Positions 9,231 through 18,127 of a DNA stretch of 64,000 nt are shown piece by piece. The notes under the pieces are model-generated. The model worked only from the letters and a program-made list of their open reading frames with translations. It was not told the DNA's origin and did no database searches. Source of the DNA: Candidatus Hydrogenedentota bacterium (GTDB taxonomy: Bacteria; Hydrogenedentota; Hydrogenedentia; Hydrogenedentales; SLHB01); contig JABWCD010000004.1 in the NCBI GenBank assembly GCA_013359265.1, positions 186,001 through 250,000 of the forward strand, written 5' to 3'. A program made the position numbers and the translations under genes. Each line of letters opens with the position of its first letter. Position 1 is the first letter of the stretch.

Positions 9231-10808
9231 ATGAGGGCTACAGTTGCGTTCTTTATGACCGTGCTGCTTGCGGTTGGTTCGTCATTCGCCGCAGACGCGC
9301 CTGCGCCGAGCAAGAGCAAGCCGGAAATTACGATGCCGACGCTGTTCGTGGACCACATGGTCCTGCAGCGCGACATACACGTGCCGGTCTGGGGCACGAC
9401 CACGCCAAACACGCGCGTAAGCGTATCGATTGCGGGGCAGACAGCGAAGTCGAAATCCGATGCGGAAGGCAAATGGAAGGCCGTGCTCGAGCCGATGAAG
9501 CCCGGCGGTCCGTATGCGATGCGGATCAAGGCGCGCCGCTCGACTGCGGAGATCAAAGACATCCTGATCGGTGACGTCTGGGTCTGCTCGGGGCAGTCGA
9601 ACATGCAGTGGGCGGTGAAGCAGTCGAAGGACCCGGAGCAGGAGATTGCCAACGCAAAACATCCCTATATTCGCCTGTTCTCGGTGACGCGGAAGGTATC
9701 GGGCGAGCCGCTCGAGGGATGTGAAGGGAAGTGGGACGTTTGTTCACCGGAAACTATTGGCGATTTCAGCGCGGTCGCGTACTACTTTGGCCGATCAGTG
9801 GCGACAACGCTCAAAGTGCCGGTCGGGCTGATTAATACGTCATGGGGTGGGACGCCCGCCGAAGCGTGGACGAGTTACGCCAGCCTTCAGGCAAACCCAG
9901 ACTGCGCTGCAATTCTTAAACGATGGGAAGAAGCGCTGGCGAACTATCCCGCGGCAAAGGCCGAATTCGACAAGGCGATGGCCGAATGGCAGAAAGCGGC
10001 CGACGCAGCAAAGGCCGCTAACCAGCCGGAGCCGAAGAAGCCGGGCGCGCCACAAGGCCCGGACTCGTCGTGGCGCGCGGCGGGACTATACAACGCAATG
10101 ATCGCGCCGCTGATTCCGTATGGAATTAAGGGTGCAATATGGTATCAAGGCGAATCGAACGCGTCCCGCGCGTATCAATATCGCAGCCTGTTCCCAACGA
10201 TGATTACGGATTGGCGGAAGAACTGGGGCGAAGGCGATTTCCCGTTCTTCTTCGTGCAACTCGCGAACTTCATGGAGCAGACACAGGACGCTAATGCACC
10301 GTCGGCGTGGGCAGAACTGCGCGAGGCGCAACTGCGCACGCTCGGTCTGCCGAACACGGGAATGGCGACGATTATCGATATCGGCGAAGCCAAGGATATC
10401 CACCCGAAAAACAAGCAGGACGTTGGCCTTCGGCTTGCTCTTTCGGCGTTCAAGACGGCGTACGGGTACGACTGGCCGGATCAAGGGCCGATGTACAAAT
10501 CGATTCGCGTCGATGGCAACAAAGCCGTTGTGACGTTTACGGACACGGACGGTGGCTTGAAGAACAACAATGCGGGCGGTCCGCTGCGCGGGTTCGCTGT
10601 CGCGGGCGAGGACAAGGTCTATCACTGGGCGGATGTGAGCATCGCGGGTGATGATGTGATTGTGTCGTCCCCGAATGTCGCGAAGCCGGTGGCAGTGCGC
10701 TACGGTTGGGCGGACAATCCCATCTGCGATCTCTACAACGGGTTTGGACTACCGGCGTCGCCGTTCCGGACGGACGATTGGCCGGGGGTGACGGTGGACG
10801 CACGATAA
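9231..10808 (+). CDS. Exported sialate O-acetylesterase (SASA domain)
   Basis: A 525-residue secreted esterase. A signal peptide (MRATVAFFMTVLLAVGSSFA) follows a GAAAGGG ribosome-binding site. An N-terminal beta-sandwich-like region (residues 30-110, with LFVDHMVLQRDIHVPVWG) precedes the SGNH/GDSL-like catalytic domain. The nucleophile is Ser123 in CSGQSNMQW, WYQGESNA forms a second conserved block, and the catalytic Asp-x-x-His is in AKDIHPKNKQD. The family removes O-acetyl groups from sialic acids and from some plant or algal polysaccharides. A charged A/K/P-rich insertion near residues 240-280 interrupts the catalytic domain. It appears to be a single-gene unit ending in a clear terminator. 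Confidence 0.88.
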   Translation: MRATVAFFMTVLLAVGSSFAADAPAPSKSKPEITMPTLFVDHMVLQRDIHVPVWGTTTPNTRVSVSIAGQTAKSKSDAEGKWKAVLEPMKPGGPYAMRIKARRSTAEIKDILIGDVWVCSGQSNMQWAVKQSKDPEQEIANAKHPYIRLFSVTRKVSGEPLEGCEGKWDVCSPETIGDFSAVAYYFGRSVATTLKVPVGLINTSWGGTPAEAWTSYASLQANPDCAAILKRWEEALANYPAAKAEFDKAMAEWQKAADAAKAANQPEPKKPGAPQGPDSSWRAAGLYNAMIAPLIPYGIKGAIWYQGESNASRAYQYRSLFPTMITDWRKNWGEGDFPFFFVQLANFMEQTQDANAPSAWAELREAQLRTLGLPNTGMATIIDIGEAKDIHPKNKQDVGLRLALSAFKTAYGYDWPDQGPMYKSIRVDGNKAVVTFTDTDGGLKNNNAGGPLRGFAVAGEDKVYHWADVSIAGDDVIVSSPNVAKPVAVRYGWADNPICDLYNGFGLPASPFRTDDWPGVTVDAR

Positions 10809-10830
10809 CCAAGTTAACTGTCGTTGTTTT

Positions 10831-10869
10831 GGCGCGGGACCAGTTTTGGTTCCGCGCCCTTGTTTTGCT
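10831..10869 (+). terminator. Rho-independent terminator of the esterase gene
   Basis: GGCGCGGGACCA (10831-10842) pairs with TGGTTCCGCGCC (10848-10859, one G-T pair) around a 5-base loop, followed by a T-rich tract (TTGTTTTGCTT). It lies 22 bases after the esterase stop codon. Confidence 0.75.
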
Positions 10870-10880
10870 TACGTGCGCGC

Positions 10881-11113
10881 GAGAATGAAAGCAATGGGAG
10901 TAAGAGCCTCTGACATTAATGCCGAAACCCCCTCAGGGTACATTCCCTAATGCGGGTGGTTGGTACCCAGGGTAGCCCCGCCTACGTCGAAGCGACTTCG
11001 GCGGGCCAACCGTGGGCTGCGCGCCGAAACCCCTTCGGGGTAAACGCAAAGACGTCATTATTGTTAGAGCCTCTAAGGGGAGCAATGGAATGATGGGGCA
11101 GGCGGCGAGAATG
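10881..11113. repeat. Intergenic palindromic repeat element, 10809-11138 gap
   Basis: No gene is seen between 10809 and 11138. Beyond the terminator the gap holds a structured element. GCCGAAACCCC occurs twice as the head of a near-repeat (10921 and 11023, each followed by a TCGGGGT/CAGGGTA stretch). Between them, GGTTGG and CCAACC flank a hairpin CCCGCC..CGAAG-CGA-CTTCG-GCGGG (about 10976-11005). Outside, GAGCCTCT, GCAATGG and GAGAATGA occur on both sides. This organisation looks like a dispersed repeat rather than a degraded gene. The short minus-strand frame that crosses it has no protein-like features. Confidence 0.5.
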
Positions 11114-11138
11114 ACCGTAAAATGATCGATAGCTGACG

Positions 11139-12071
11139 CTAACTTGCTTCAGCCAGGTTGAGCGCGCAGAGGCGGTCTTCGCCTTCAGGGCGGCCTTTGG
11201 CACGCAGGAGCCCGCGCATGGCTTCGCCGAGGACGAAGTCGGCGCCGAATTGTTTGCCGTTGCGGCAGGAGACGACGCCTGCGCTGAGGCGAACTTCCGT
11301 GGGGAAGCTGGGATCGGAAAAGGTTGTGCTGTCCACTTCGCACATGATTTTGCTCGCGTACCTCGTAGCTTGATCGAGCGGTGTATGGGGGAGGATGGCG
11401 GCGAACATCGTGCCGTCGAACCGCGCCAAAACGTCGTAGGTGCGCGAGTAATTGCGAAGGGCCATGCCCAATTCTACGAGTAGATCGTCAAGCGAAACGG
11501 GGCCCAATTCGTCGTCGAGCGCATGGATTTCGTCGATGTCGAATACGATGCAAGAGACGGGGTAGTCGTGGCGGTTCGCCTCCTCGACTTCTTCCTGCAA
11601 GCGTTCGAGCAGGAAACGCCGGTTGCGCAGGCCGGTGAGGTGGTCGGTATAAACGGAGTCGACCAATTCCTCCTGTTCGCGGAGGCGGTCGCGCAAGTTC
11701 TTCGTGCGCATGGCGGCATCGACGCGAATCATCACCATGGGAAGATTGTACGGTTTCGTGATGTAGTCCGCCGCGCCGAGGTGATACCCCTTGGCGATGT
11801 CTTCCTGAGACCCTTTAACACTGACAAAAATGACGACCGTGTCCCGTGATGCGGGCATGGATTTTATTTTCTCGCAGACCTCGTACCCGTTTACGTCCGG
11901 GAAGCAGATGTCGAGCAGGATGAGATCGACACCACCTCTGGCGCAGGCCTCGATAGCCTCGGTGCCGGTGTGGACGGCGAATGCGTCATAGTTGTTGCGG
12001 CGCAGCCCCTCTACCAGGACCGACGCTGCCTCTTCATGGTCGTCCGCTACGCAGACACGATATGGCTGCAC
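11139..12071 (-). CDS. Response regulator with degenerate GGDEF output domain
   Basis: A 310-residue two-domain signalling protein starting at GTG 12071 behind AGAGGG. Residues 5-120 form a complete receiver domain: acidic pair D10/D11, phospho-acceptor D54 in LILLDICFPDVNG, S84 and K106. Residues 135-300 have the diguanylate-cyclase fold, with DHLTGLRNRR at 143-152 and the metal-binding FDID at 177-180. The active-site signature, however, reads DGTMF at 219-223 instead of GGDEF, so substrate and metal binding should be lost. It probably signals through protein contact or nucleotide binding rather than making cyclic di-GMP. The TPR membrane gene lies upstream on the same strand with a 222-base gap; no histidine kinase is in the window. 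Confidence 0.85.
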   Translation of the reverse strand: MQPYRVCVADDHEEAASVLVEGLRRNNYDAFAVHTGTEAIEACARGGVDLILLDICFPDVNGYEVCEKIKSMPASRDTVVIFVSVKGSQEDIAKGYHLGAADYITKPYNLPMVMIRVDAAMRTKNLRDRLREQEELVDSVYTDHLTGLRNRRFLLERLQEEVEEANRHDYPVSCIVFDIDEIHALDDELGPVSLDDLLVELGMALRNYSRTYDVLARFDGTMFAAILPHTPLDQATRYASKIMCEVDSTTFSDPSFPTEVRLSAGVVSCRNGKQFGADFVLGEAMRGLLRAKGRPEGEDRLCALNLAEAS

Positions 12072-12293
12072 AATAACCCTCTACCAAGGTAGTCAACCCT
12101 TTGCGAAATCCCCGACCCGGAATTTCTTACGGAAGTTTACCCCAGAAACGGAAAAGTTGGCAAATGATGGAATGGATAAAAGCGAGAAAACTGAAGGGGA
12201 TGACCGGGAATGACTTTGCTTAAAGGCATATTCACGAATGACTTAGTTGGGGGAGGGAGGTCCCGGATCAGGTGTCCGGAGGCGGAACGGCTG

Positions 12294-13019
12294 TTACTCG
12301 GTGACGGGTTGATGAACGGCGCCGACCGGCTCTGGCAGTGCGGCGATGCGGCGGCGAACGGAATCGGCGTAGGGTGCGTTTGGGAAGCGCTCGATATATT
12401 CTTCGAGCACCTCGCGGGCCTCGTCGTGTTGGTTGAGTTCATTGCTATAGATGTCACACAATCGGTTGACAATTGACAGCGACTCTTCAGGGTCCTTGAT
12501 TAGCTCGAGCGCCGCTTCGAACCAAGGGGCTGCGACCTCCGGGCGCCCGATTTTCATAAGGTTGTCGGCAGCGCGCAAGGGGGCGCGGGCTTCCTTTGGG
12601 AATCTGCGGGCGATGGAGATGAATTCGCGCGCGGCGCCCTCGTAATCGCCCCGCATCTCGAAACCCTCAGCCGCTCCGTAGCGCGGAGCTGGGGGATTGT
12701 ACCGCCCCGTCGGCATCAGTACGTCCACCAGGAGGTGCGAGCCGAAGGACATGAGCAGGGGACCGTACAGGGCGAATCCGGACACGATAAGTGCGAGTAC
12801 GGCAAACACAAGCGAGACAATGTCGTTTTCCAGCCAGATTTTGATCAGCGCGAACTCGAAACCAAAAAACAGAATGAGGAAGACGACAGTAAACAGCTCG
12901 ACGGCGCGGTCCAGTTCGACATCGCGTACGAGGCGCTGTTGCAGCAGGTATACGCCCCACACCAAGTAGGGTATCAGGAAGAGTCCCGAGAGGACCCATG
13001 CCAGATCGAATCCAACCAT
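12294..13019 (-). CDS. Inner-membrane protein with C-terminal TPR repeats
   Basis: A 241-residue protein from ATG 13019 (MVGFDLAWVL); a TTG seven codons earlier could also serve. Three hydrophobic helices cover roughly residues 3-25, 40-65 and 68-95. The remainder is a soluble helical domain with tetratricopeptide-type repeats: AAEGFEMRGDYEGAAREFIS, then APWFEAALELIKDPEESL, and a third ending VLEEYIERFPNAPYADSVRR. Such repeats mediate protein-protein contacts. The function is unknown. It is transcribed toward the degenerate response regulator gene and could share its transcript. Confidence 0.7.
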   Translation of the reverse strand: MVGFDLAWVLSGLFLIPYLVWGVYLLQQRLVRDVELDRAVELFTVVFLILFFGFEFALIKIWLENDIVSLVFAVLALIVSGFALYGPLLMSFGSHLLVDVLMPTGRYNPPAPRYGAAEGFEMRGDYEGAAREFISIARRFPKEARAPLRAADNLMKIGRPEVAAPWFEAALELIKDPEESLSIVNRLCDIYSNELNQHDEAREVLEEYIERFPNAPYADSVRRRIAALPEPVGAVHQPVTE

Positions 13020-13241
13020 GCCCAGCCGCTCAATTCCCAATTCACAGTACCTCGAGCGTCAGTACGATAGACGGAAACGGCGAAAATTTCCAGAGGGGTG
13101 CGATCTGTAAAGCGAATGTGGGCGTGAAGTCCTTGATTTAATTGGCACGTTGAGGCGGGCCGGCGCAATCTCCATACTAGCGCCATCCTGAGCATTGGCA
13201 GTCACCCTGACGCAAGAGGCAAGCGGGCCCCTTCCCCACTT

Positions 13242-15758
13242 ATGATGTCAAGCGACGCGGCAGAAGGCACTGTAGTCAAAGTCCCTACATTGTTGTACGG
13301 GATTGTGTTCGTATGTTCCGCCGCCGTGCTCTGCATTCAGCTGGTCCATATGCGGCTGTTGTCGTTGTCGATGTGGAACAGCTTCGTGTATTGCGTCATA
13401 ACTGTGGCGCTTCTGGGTTTCAGCGTAAGCGGGGGCGTTTTAACCGTTTGGCGGCGGGCACGTACGCTACCGCCCGAGCCGCTCATCGGTTGCGCGGTGT
13501 TGGGGTTCGCGCTCAACAACATCGCGGGAATGCTCCTGATCGGCGAGATCGAGATCGACGCCGTTCTCGCGTCGAAACAGCCGCTCGAACTCCTTAAGCT
13601 CGCGGTCTATTTTGTGGCGCTGGGGGTTCCGTACTTCGCGGCAGGGCTTGCCATCGGCGCATCGTTTTTGCGTTATCCCGCGGTCATCTCACGGCTCTAT
13701 TTCTTCAATATGGCGGGGTCCGGCGCGGGGTGTCTGTTGTTCGTGGCGGCTTTTGGCTACACGGGTGAGCGCCTTGCTTTGGCAATGACTGCGGCGATGT
13801 GCGTTGTGGCCGTTCCGTACGTCTGGCGGGCCAGTCGCCAATGGGCTTTCCTCCACGCGGCGTGTGCTATGGCTACGCTTGCGTTGCTGCCTGCCGCATC
13901 GACGATTTTTCACGTTCAGATTTGTTCCAGCAAGACACTACGGTGGTTCCAACAACGGTTCCCGGAGGCGGTCATCGAGCAGTCCCGTTGGACGGCCGGC
14001 GGGCGTGTGGACGTGCTAGGGGGCGGCGGGCTTGCGCATGTAAACAGACGCACCGGGGAGCTCAGTCCGATGAAGGTGATCTTCACCGATGGCGACGCTT
14101 ACACGCGGCTGTTGGCATACTCCGAAGGAGCTGCGTGGCCGTTCCCCACGCGTCAATTGGGTTCGGGGACAATCTACTCGCTCCGAAAGCCGAATCGCGT
14201 GGTGGTTATTGGCGTGGGCGGCGGCACGGAGGTACGCGACGCGATCGAGCACGGCGCTTCGCACGTCGTTGGCGTCGAAATCAACTCCGCGATACGCGAC
14301 GCGACTGCGACCGATTACGCCGACTACAACGGCCGCTTGTCGAGCACGCCGGGAGTCCAATTGGTCCACGGCGAAGGGCGGAGCTACATCAACGGGGTAC
14401 CGGACGGTACGTTCGATCTGGTGTACATGAACGGAGTGGACACATGGGCGGCCATGGCGTCGGGTGCGTATTCCCTGGCGGAGAACTACCTGTACACGAC
14501 GGACGCGTTGCGTGAGTATCTACGCGTGCTACAGCCGGACGGTGCGATCAGCATCAGCCGGTACGCATTCCGGTATCCACGCGAGACGCTGCGCCTTGGG
14601 ATCACGACGCTGCACGCGCTGCGCGAAAGCGGCGTGCGGGAGCCCTGGAAACACGTCGCGCTCCTGGTCGATCGCGACTGGGGCACCATTCTCGCGAAAA
14701 AGCAGCCGTTCACCGACGAGGAAATCGAGGTACTGGAAGAACTGCAAGACCAGGGCAACTTCAAGATCGCGTACCGCCCCGGAATTGAAGCCTTGCGTCT
14801 CACAACGGAGGCGTTGGCGCGGTATGGCAGGGACGTTTGGTATCCCGCGCCATACGAGGGCGCGCTCAATCCGGCTGTGGCGTACATAAGAGCGATGCAG
14901 ACAGGCGACGAGGAACGGTATTTTGCGTCATATCCTTACGACGTGCGGCCGTGCAGTGATGACCGTCCATTCTTCTTCAATCCCAACAAATGGCAATCGC
15001 TCTTGATTACCCCGCCGCATTGGGCGGCGAGCGGGGGATCGTTTGCGCATGTTGTGCTTGGCGTGCTGCTATTCCTGTCGGTGGTGTGTTTGGTTGGCTT
15101 GGTGTTTTTGCCGCTGCTCCATGTATCGCGGCGCGCCGGATCGCCGCTGGTTAACGCGCGGGCGCTGGGGGCGGCATTCTATTTTTCTTGTCTCGGCGCC
15201 GGATACATGACCATCGAAATCGTCCTGATGCAAAAGCTGACGTTGTTTGTGGGCCACCCGACACACGCGATAGTCACGGTGCTTGCGACGATGCTGGTGG
15301 GATCGGGATGCGGATCGCTCGCCTCGGGGTGGCTTCGCGCCACGCCACGACGAATCGTCGCGGTGTCCGTAGCGGCGATCGCGGGTCTGGCGGTGGCATT
15401 GCAGTTCCTCACGGCGGAGTTGTTGCCGTATTGGCTGGGGCAAGACGTGTTGGTGCGCAATGTCATCGCCGCGCTGCTTGTTGCGCCGCTCGCGTTTTTC
15501 ATGGGCATGCCGTTTCCGACCGGGCTGCGCGTTATCGAGGCGATTTCGCCGCACCTTACACCGTGGGCATGGGGGATTAACGGCGCGGCGGGCGTGTTCG
15601 CATCCGTGGGCGCGATAGTTGCCGCGATGGAACTTGGATTCTCCACGGTCTTGTTGATCAGCCTGGCAGTGTATTGCGCGGGTGCGGCGGTGTTTCTTCG
15701 GGTAACTCGTGCTCGGCAAGGCGAGTCACGACCCGTCCCAATCGCACAATCGATTTGA
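13242..15758 (+). CDS. Polytopic membrane protein with spermidine-synthase-like domain
   Basis: An 838-residue protein with two groups of transmembrane helices (about residues 15-230 and 595-830) bracketing a cytosolic Rossmann domain. That domain has the S-adenosylmethionine-type loop VVVIGVGGGTEVRD near residue 319 and GVEINSAI after the second strand, as in spermidine synthases. The catalytic aspartate motif of aminopropyltransferases (D-S/T-x-D) is replaced by NGVD near residue 397, so polyamine synthesis is doubtful. Similar membrane-fused proteins are widespread and usually annotated as spermidine synthase-like. Two adjacent ATGs (13242, 13245) are possible starts. It is flanked by unrelated genes, so the role is unknown. 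Confidence 0.75.
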   Translation: MMSSDAAEGTVVKVPTLLYGIVFVCSAAVLCIQLVHMRLLSLSMWNSFVYCVITVALLGFSVSGGVLTVWRRARTLPPEPLIGCAVLGFALNNIAGMLLIGEIEIDAVLASKQPLELLKLAVYFVALGVPYFAAGLAIGASFLRYPAVISRLYFFNMAGSGAGCLLFVAAFGYTGERLALAMTAAMCVVAVPYVWRASRQWAFLHAACAMATLALLPAASTIFHVQICSSKTLRWFQQRFPEAVIEQSRWTAGGRVDVLGGGGLAHVNRRTGELSPMKVIFTDGDAYTRLLAYSEGAAWPFPTRQLGSGTIYSLRKPNRVVVIGVGGGTEVRDAIEHGASHVVGVEINSAIRDATATDYADYNGRLSSTPGVQLVHGEGRSYINGVPDGTFDLVYMNGVDTWAAMASGAYSLAENYLYTTDALREYLRVLQPDGAISISRYAFRYPRETLRLGITTLHALRESGVREPWKHVALLVDRDWGTILAKKQPFTDEEIEVLEELQDQGNFKIAYRPGIEALRLTTEALARYGRDVWYPAPYEGALNPAVAYIRAMQTGDEERYFASYPYDVRPCSDDRPFFFNPNKWQSLLITPPHWAASGGSFAHVVLGVLLFLSVVCLVGLVFLPLLHVSRRAGSPLVNARALGAAFYFSCLGAGYMTIEIVLMQKLTLFVGHPTHAIVTVLATMLVGSGCGSLASGWLRATPRRIVAVSVAAIAGLAVALQFLTAELLPYWLGQDVLVRNVIAALLVAPLAFFMGMPFPTGLRVIEAISPHLTPWAWGINGAAGVFASVGAIVAAMELGFSTVLLISLAVYCAGAAVFLRVTRARQGESRPVPIAQSI

Positions 15759-15893
15759 ATTATTGATGCGCCCTCCGTAAACTTTCGGCGTGCCGCCGGT
15801 GCGCCAACCGGTGGGTACGCGGTCGGAATCCTGCCTCGAAACGATTTGTCCGGCCGAGTCGGATGGCAGTTCCGCGGAGGTCCCTTTCGGTTC

Positions 15894-17177
15894 ATGAAAC
15901 TTGCAGTTATTGGCGGCGGTAGTTCCTATACGCCGGAGCTGGTTGACGGTTTGTTCGAGCGGTTGGACCGCATCCCTGTGACCGAAGTCTGGATGATGGA
16001 CCCGAACCTCGAACGGTTGGAAATCACGGCAGGTCTGGCTCGGCGCATGTCGGAGCGGCACGGAAGCCCCTTCACGGTCCATCACACGACGGACATGCGC
16101 GAGGCGGTGAAGGGCGCGAAATACGTTGTGACGCAGTTGCGCGTCGGTGGGATTCAGGCACGCATCGAAGACGAAAAGCTTGGTTTGCGCCATAACATCA
16201 TCGGCCAGGAGACGACCGGTGTCGGTGGGTTTTGCTGCGCATTGCGGACCATTCCCCGAATACTCGATATTGCGCGGGCGATGGAGGGACTGGCGCCCGG
16301 CGGATATTTGGTGAACTTTACCAACCCGTCGGGTATCGTGACCGAGGCGCTTATCAAGCACAGCAAGGTTACGAGCTTTGGATTGTGCAATATCCCCATC
16401 GGCATCGTGATGGAAGTGGTAAAACACCTTGGATGCAAGATGGAAACCGTACAGCTCGACTACGTCGGGCTCAACCACCTTTCGTGGATTCGGCATTTTG
16501 AGGTGGACGGGAAAGACCGCACGGAAGAAGTGCTCGATAAGCTTATCGAGGTGGCGCACGAGGAATGGGACGACCCGGCGATCTGCGAGAGCATGCGCGC
16601 GGCCATGCGCAGTCTGCGCATGTTTCTTAACGGATACCTTCAGTACTTTTACGCAACCGACGCGGCCCTGGCAAAGATAAAGCGGAAAGATAAGACGCGC
16701 GGGGAGGAAGTCGTCGAAATCGAGGCAAGCCTCTTCGAGAAGTACAAGCAAAAGGAATTGAACGAAAAACCACCGGAGTTGTCCAAGCGCGGCGGCGCGC
16801 ACTACTCGACCGCAGCGTTTTACTTGATCGACGCGATCGAAAACGATACCAGGAATACGCAGATCATCTGCACGCGCAACAACGGCGCGATACCGACATT
16901 CGACGACGATGCGTCCGTCGAGGTGCCGTCCGTCATCGGGAAGGACGGGGCAAAGGCGATTCCGCAGCAGGCGCCCGCCCCCGTGATTCGCGGTTTGATG
17001 CAAAACATCAAGGCCTACGAATCGCTCACCGTGCAGGCGGCGGTCACCGGCAATCGGGAGACGGCATTCCAGGCGTTGCTCGAACATCCCCTGACACCGG
17101 ACGCCGCGGGGTGCCGGGCGCTCTTGGACGATTTGCTCGAAGTGAACCGGGCACACTTGCAAGGGACATTTTTCTGA
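15894..17177 (+). CDS. GH4 family glycosidase (6-phospho-beta-glucosidase-like)
   Basis: NAD- and Mn-dependent hydrolase of 427 residues, cytoplasmic. The start ATG 15894 gives the canonical N-terminus MKLAVIGGGSSYTPELVDGL, which is the NAD-binding loop. Metal ligands are Cys165 (GLCNIPIG) and His195 (GLNHLSW), and NFTNPSGIVTEAL is the conserved GH4 central block. This pattern matches the phospho-beta-glucosidase branch, which cleaves sugar-6-phosphates delivered by transport systems. No PTS or ABC sugar transporter is nearby, so the natural substrate may be non-phosphorylated. purC follows within 56 bases, so the gene may share a transcript with purine synthesis. Confidence 0.85.
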   Translation: MKLAVIGGGSSYTPELVDGLFERLDRIPVTEVWMMDPNLERLEITAGLARRMSERHGSPFTVHHTTDMREAVKGAKYVVTQLRVGGIQARIEDEKLGLRHNIIGQETTGVGGFCCALRTIPRILDIARAMEGLAPGGYLVNFTNPSGIVTEALIKHSKVTSFGLCNIPIGIVMEVVKHLGCKMETVQLDYVGLNHLSWIRHFEVDGKDRTEEVLDKLIEVAHEEWDDPAICESMRAAMRSLRMFLNGYLQYFYATDAALAKIKRKDKTRGEEVVEIEASLFEKYKQKELNEKPPELSKRGGAHYSTAAFYLIDAIENDTRNTQIICTRNNGAIPTFDDDASVEVPSVIGKDGAKAIPQQAPAPVIRGLMQNIKAYESLTVQAAVTGNRETAFQALLEHPLTPDAAGCRALLDDLLEVNRAHLQGTFF

Positions 17178-17233
17178 ATTCAATGGTTCTGAGCCAGTCG
17201 AGTGAACGTTCGAAAGGAGACGCGAGTACCGCA

Positions 17234-18127
17234 ATGATGTCGAATGCACTTTGTGAAACGAACATCCCGGAACGCGCGCCCAGCGCGAGAGGTAAGGTAC
17301 GCGACATTTATGATCTGGGCGACCGGTTGCTTATCGTGGCGACCGACCGAATTTCCGCGTTCGACTGGGTTAATCCGGTAGGAATTCCCGACAAAGGCAA
17401 GATACTTACGCAGATGTCGCTTTTCTGGTTTGAAATGATGAGCGACCTCGTTGAAAACCACCTCATCTCCGCGGACATCGCCGACTTCCCGCCGGAATTC
17501 CGCGCGTACCCCGAACAGTTCGAGGGGCGGTCGATGCTCGTGCGCAAGTGCAAGATGTTTCCCGTCGAGTTTGTTGTGCGCGGATACCTTGCGGGCAGCG
17601 GATGGAAGGAATACCGTGAGCGCGGCACCGTCTGCGGAATTAAGTTGCCGGCGGGGCTTGTTGAATCGAGCAGGTTGGATACGCCCATTTTCACTCCGGC
17701 TACCAAGGCGGAATCCGGGCACGACATCAATATCTCGCCCGGCGAAGCGGCGGAAGCGATCGGGAAGAACTGGTGCGATCGCGCGTCGTCGGCGGCGATT
17801 GCCGTGTATTCGCGTGGACGCGAGTACGCTGCGTCCCGGGGTATCATTCTGTGCGATACTAAGTTCGAGTTTGGCACGAGGGGTGATACACTCGTGCTGG
17901 CGGACGAGATTCTGACGCCGGATTCGTCACGCTTTTGGCCCGCGGATCAGTACGATCCGGGGCGCGGCCAGCCCAGTTACGACAAGCAGTTTGTGCGTGA
18001 CTGGCTGGAGACGACGGACTGGGACAAGAACTCGCCGCAACCGGCGTTGCCCGAAGCAGTGGCGCTTCGGACGCGCGAAAAGTATGTCGAGGCCTATCGA
18101 TTGCTTACCGGCAAGAGGGACTTTTGA
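17234..18127 (+). CDS. purC: Phosphoribosylaminoimidazole-succinocarboxamide synthase
   Basis: Makes SAICAR from CAIR, aspartate and ATP in purine synthesis. The protein is 297 residues from ATG 17234, which places the start about 18 residues before the conserved ARGKVRDIYDLGDRLLIVAT, as in other long-form PurC proteins. ATG 17183 is an alternative; the AAAGGAG at 17213-17219 favours the later start although the spacing is long. Other family motifs are EFVVRGYLAGSGWKEY, TPIFTPATKAESGHD and ILCDTKFEFG. The length and motifs are of the yeast/long bacterial type rather than the short E. coli type. Its stop codon overlaps the purF start (TGATG). Confidence 0.93.
   Translation: MMSNALCETNIPERAPSARGKVRDIYDLGDRLLIVATDRISAFDWVNPVGIPDKGKILTQMSLFWFEMMSDLVENHLISADIADFPPEFRAYPEQFEGRSMLVRKCKMFPVEFVVRGYLAGSGWKEYRERGTVCGIKLPAGLVESSRLDTPIFTPATKAESGHDINISPGEAAEAIGKNWCDRASSAAIAVYSRGREYAASRGIILCDTKFEFGTRGDTLVLADEILTPDSSRFWPADQYDPGRGQPSYDKQFVRDWLETTDWDKNSPQPALPEAVALRTREKYVEAYRLLTGKRDF

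Noticed and set aside
12999-13040. TTG start seven codons before ATG 13019 for the TPR membrane gene
   Set aside because: The ATG gives the usual beginning of the first membrane helix; the TTG has no better ribosome-binding site.
15726-17249. Minus-strand frame of 507 codons opposite the GH4 gene
   Set aside because: The plus strand encodes a complete GH4 enzyme; the antisense frame is open only because of GC-rich codon bias.
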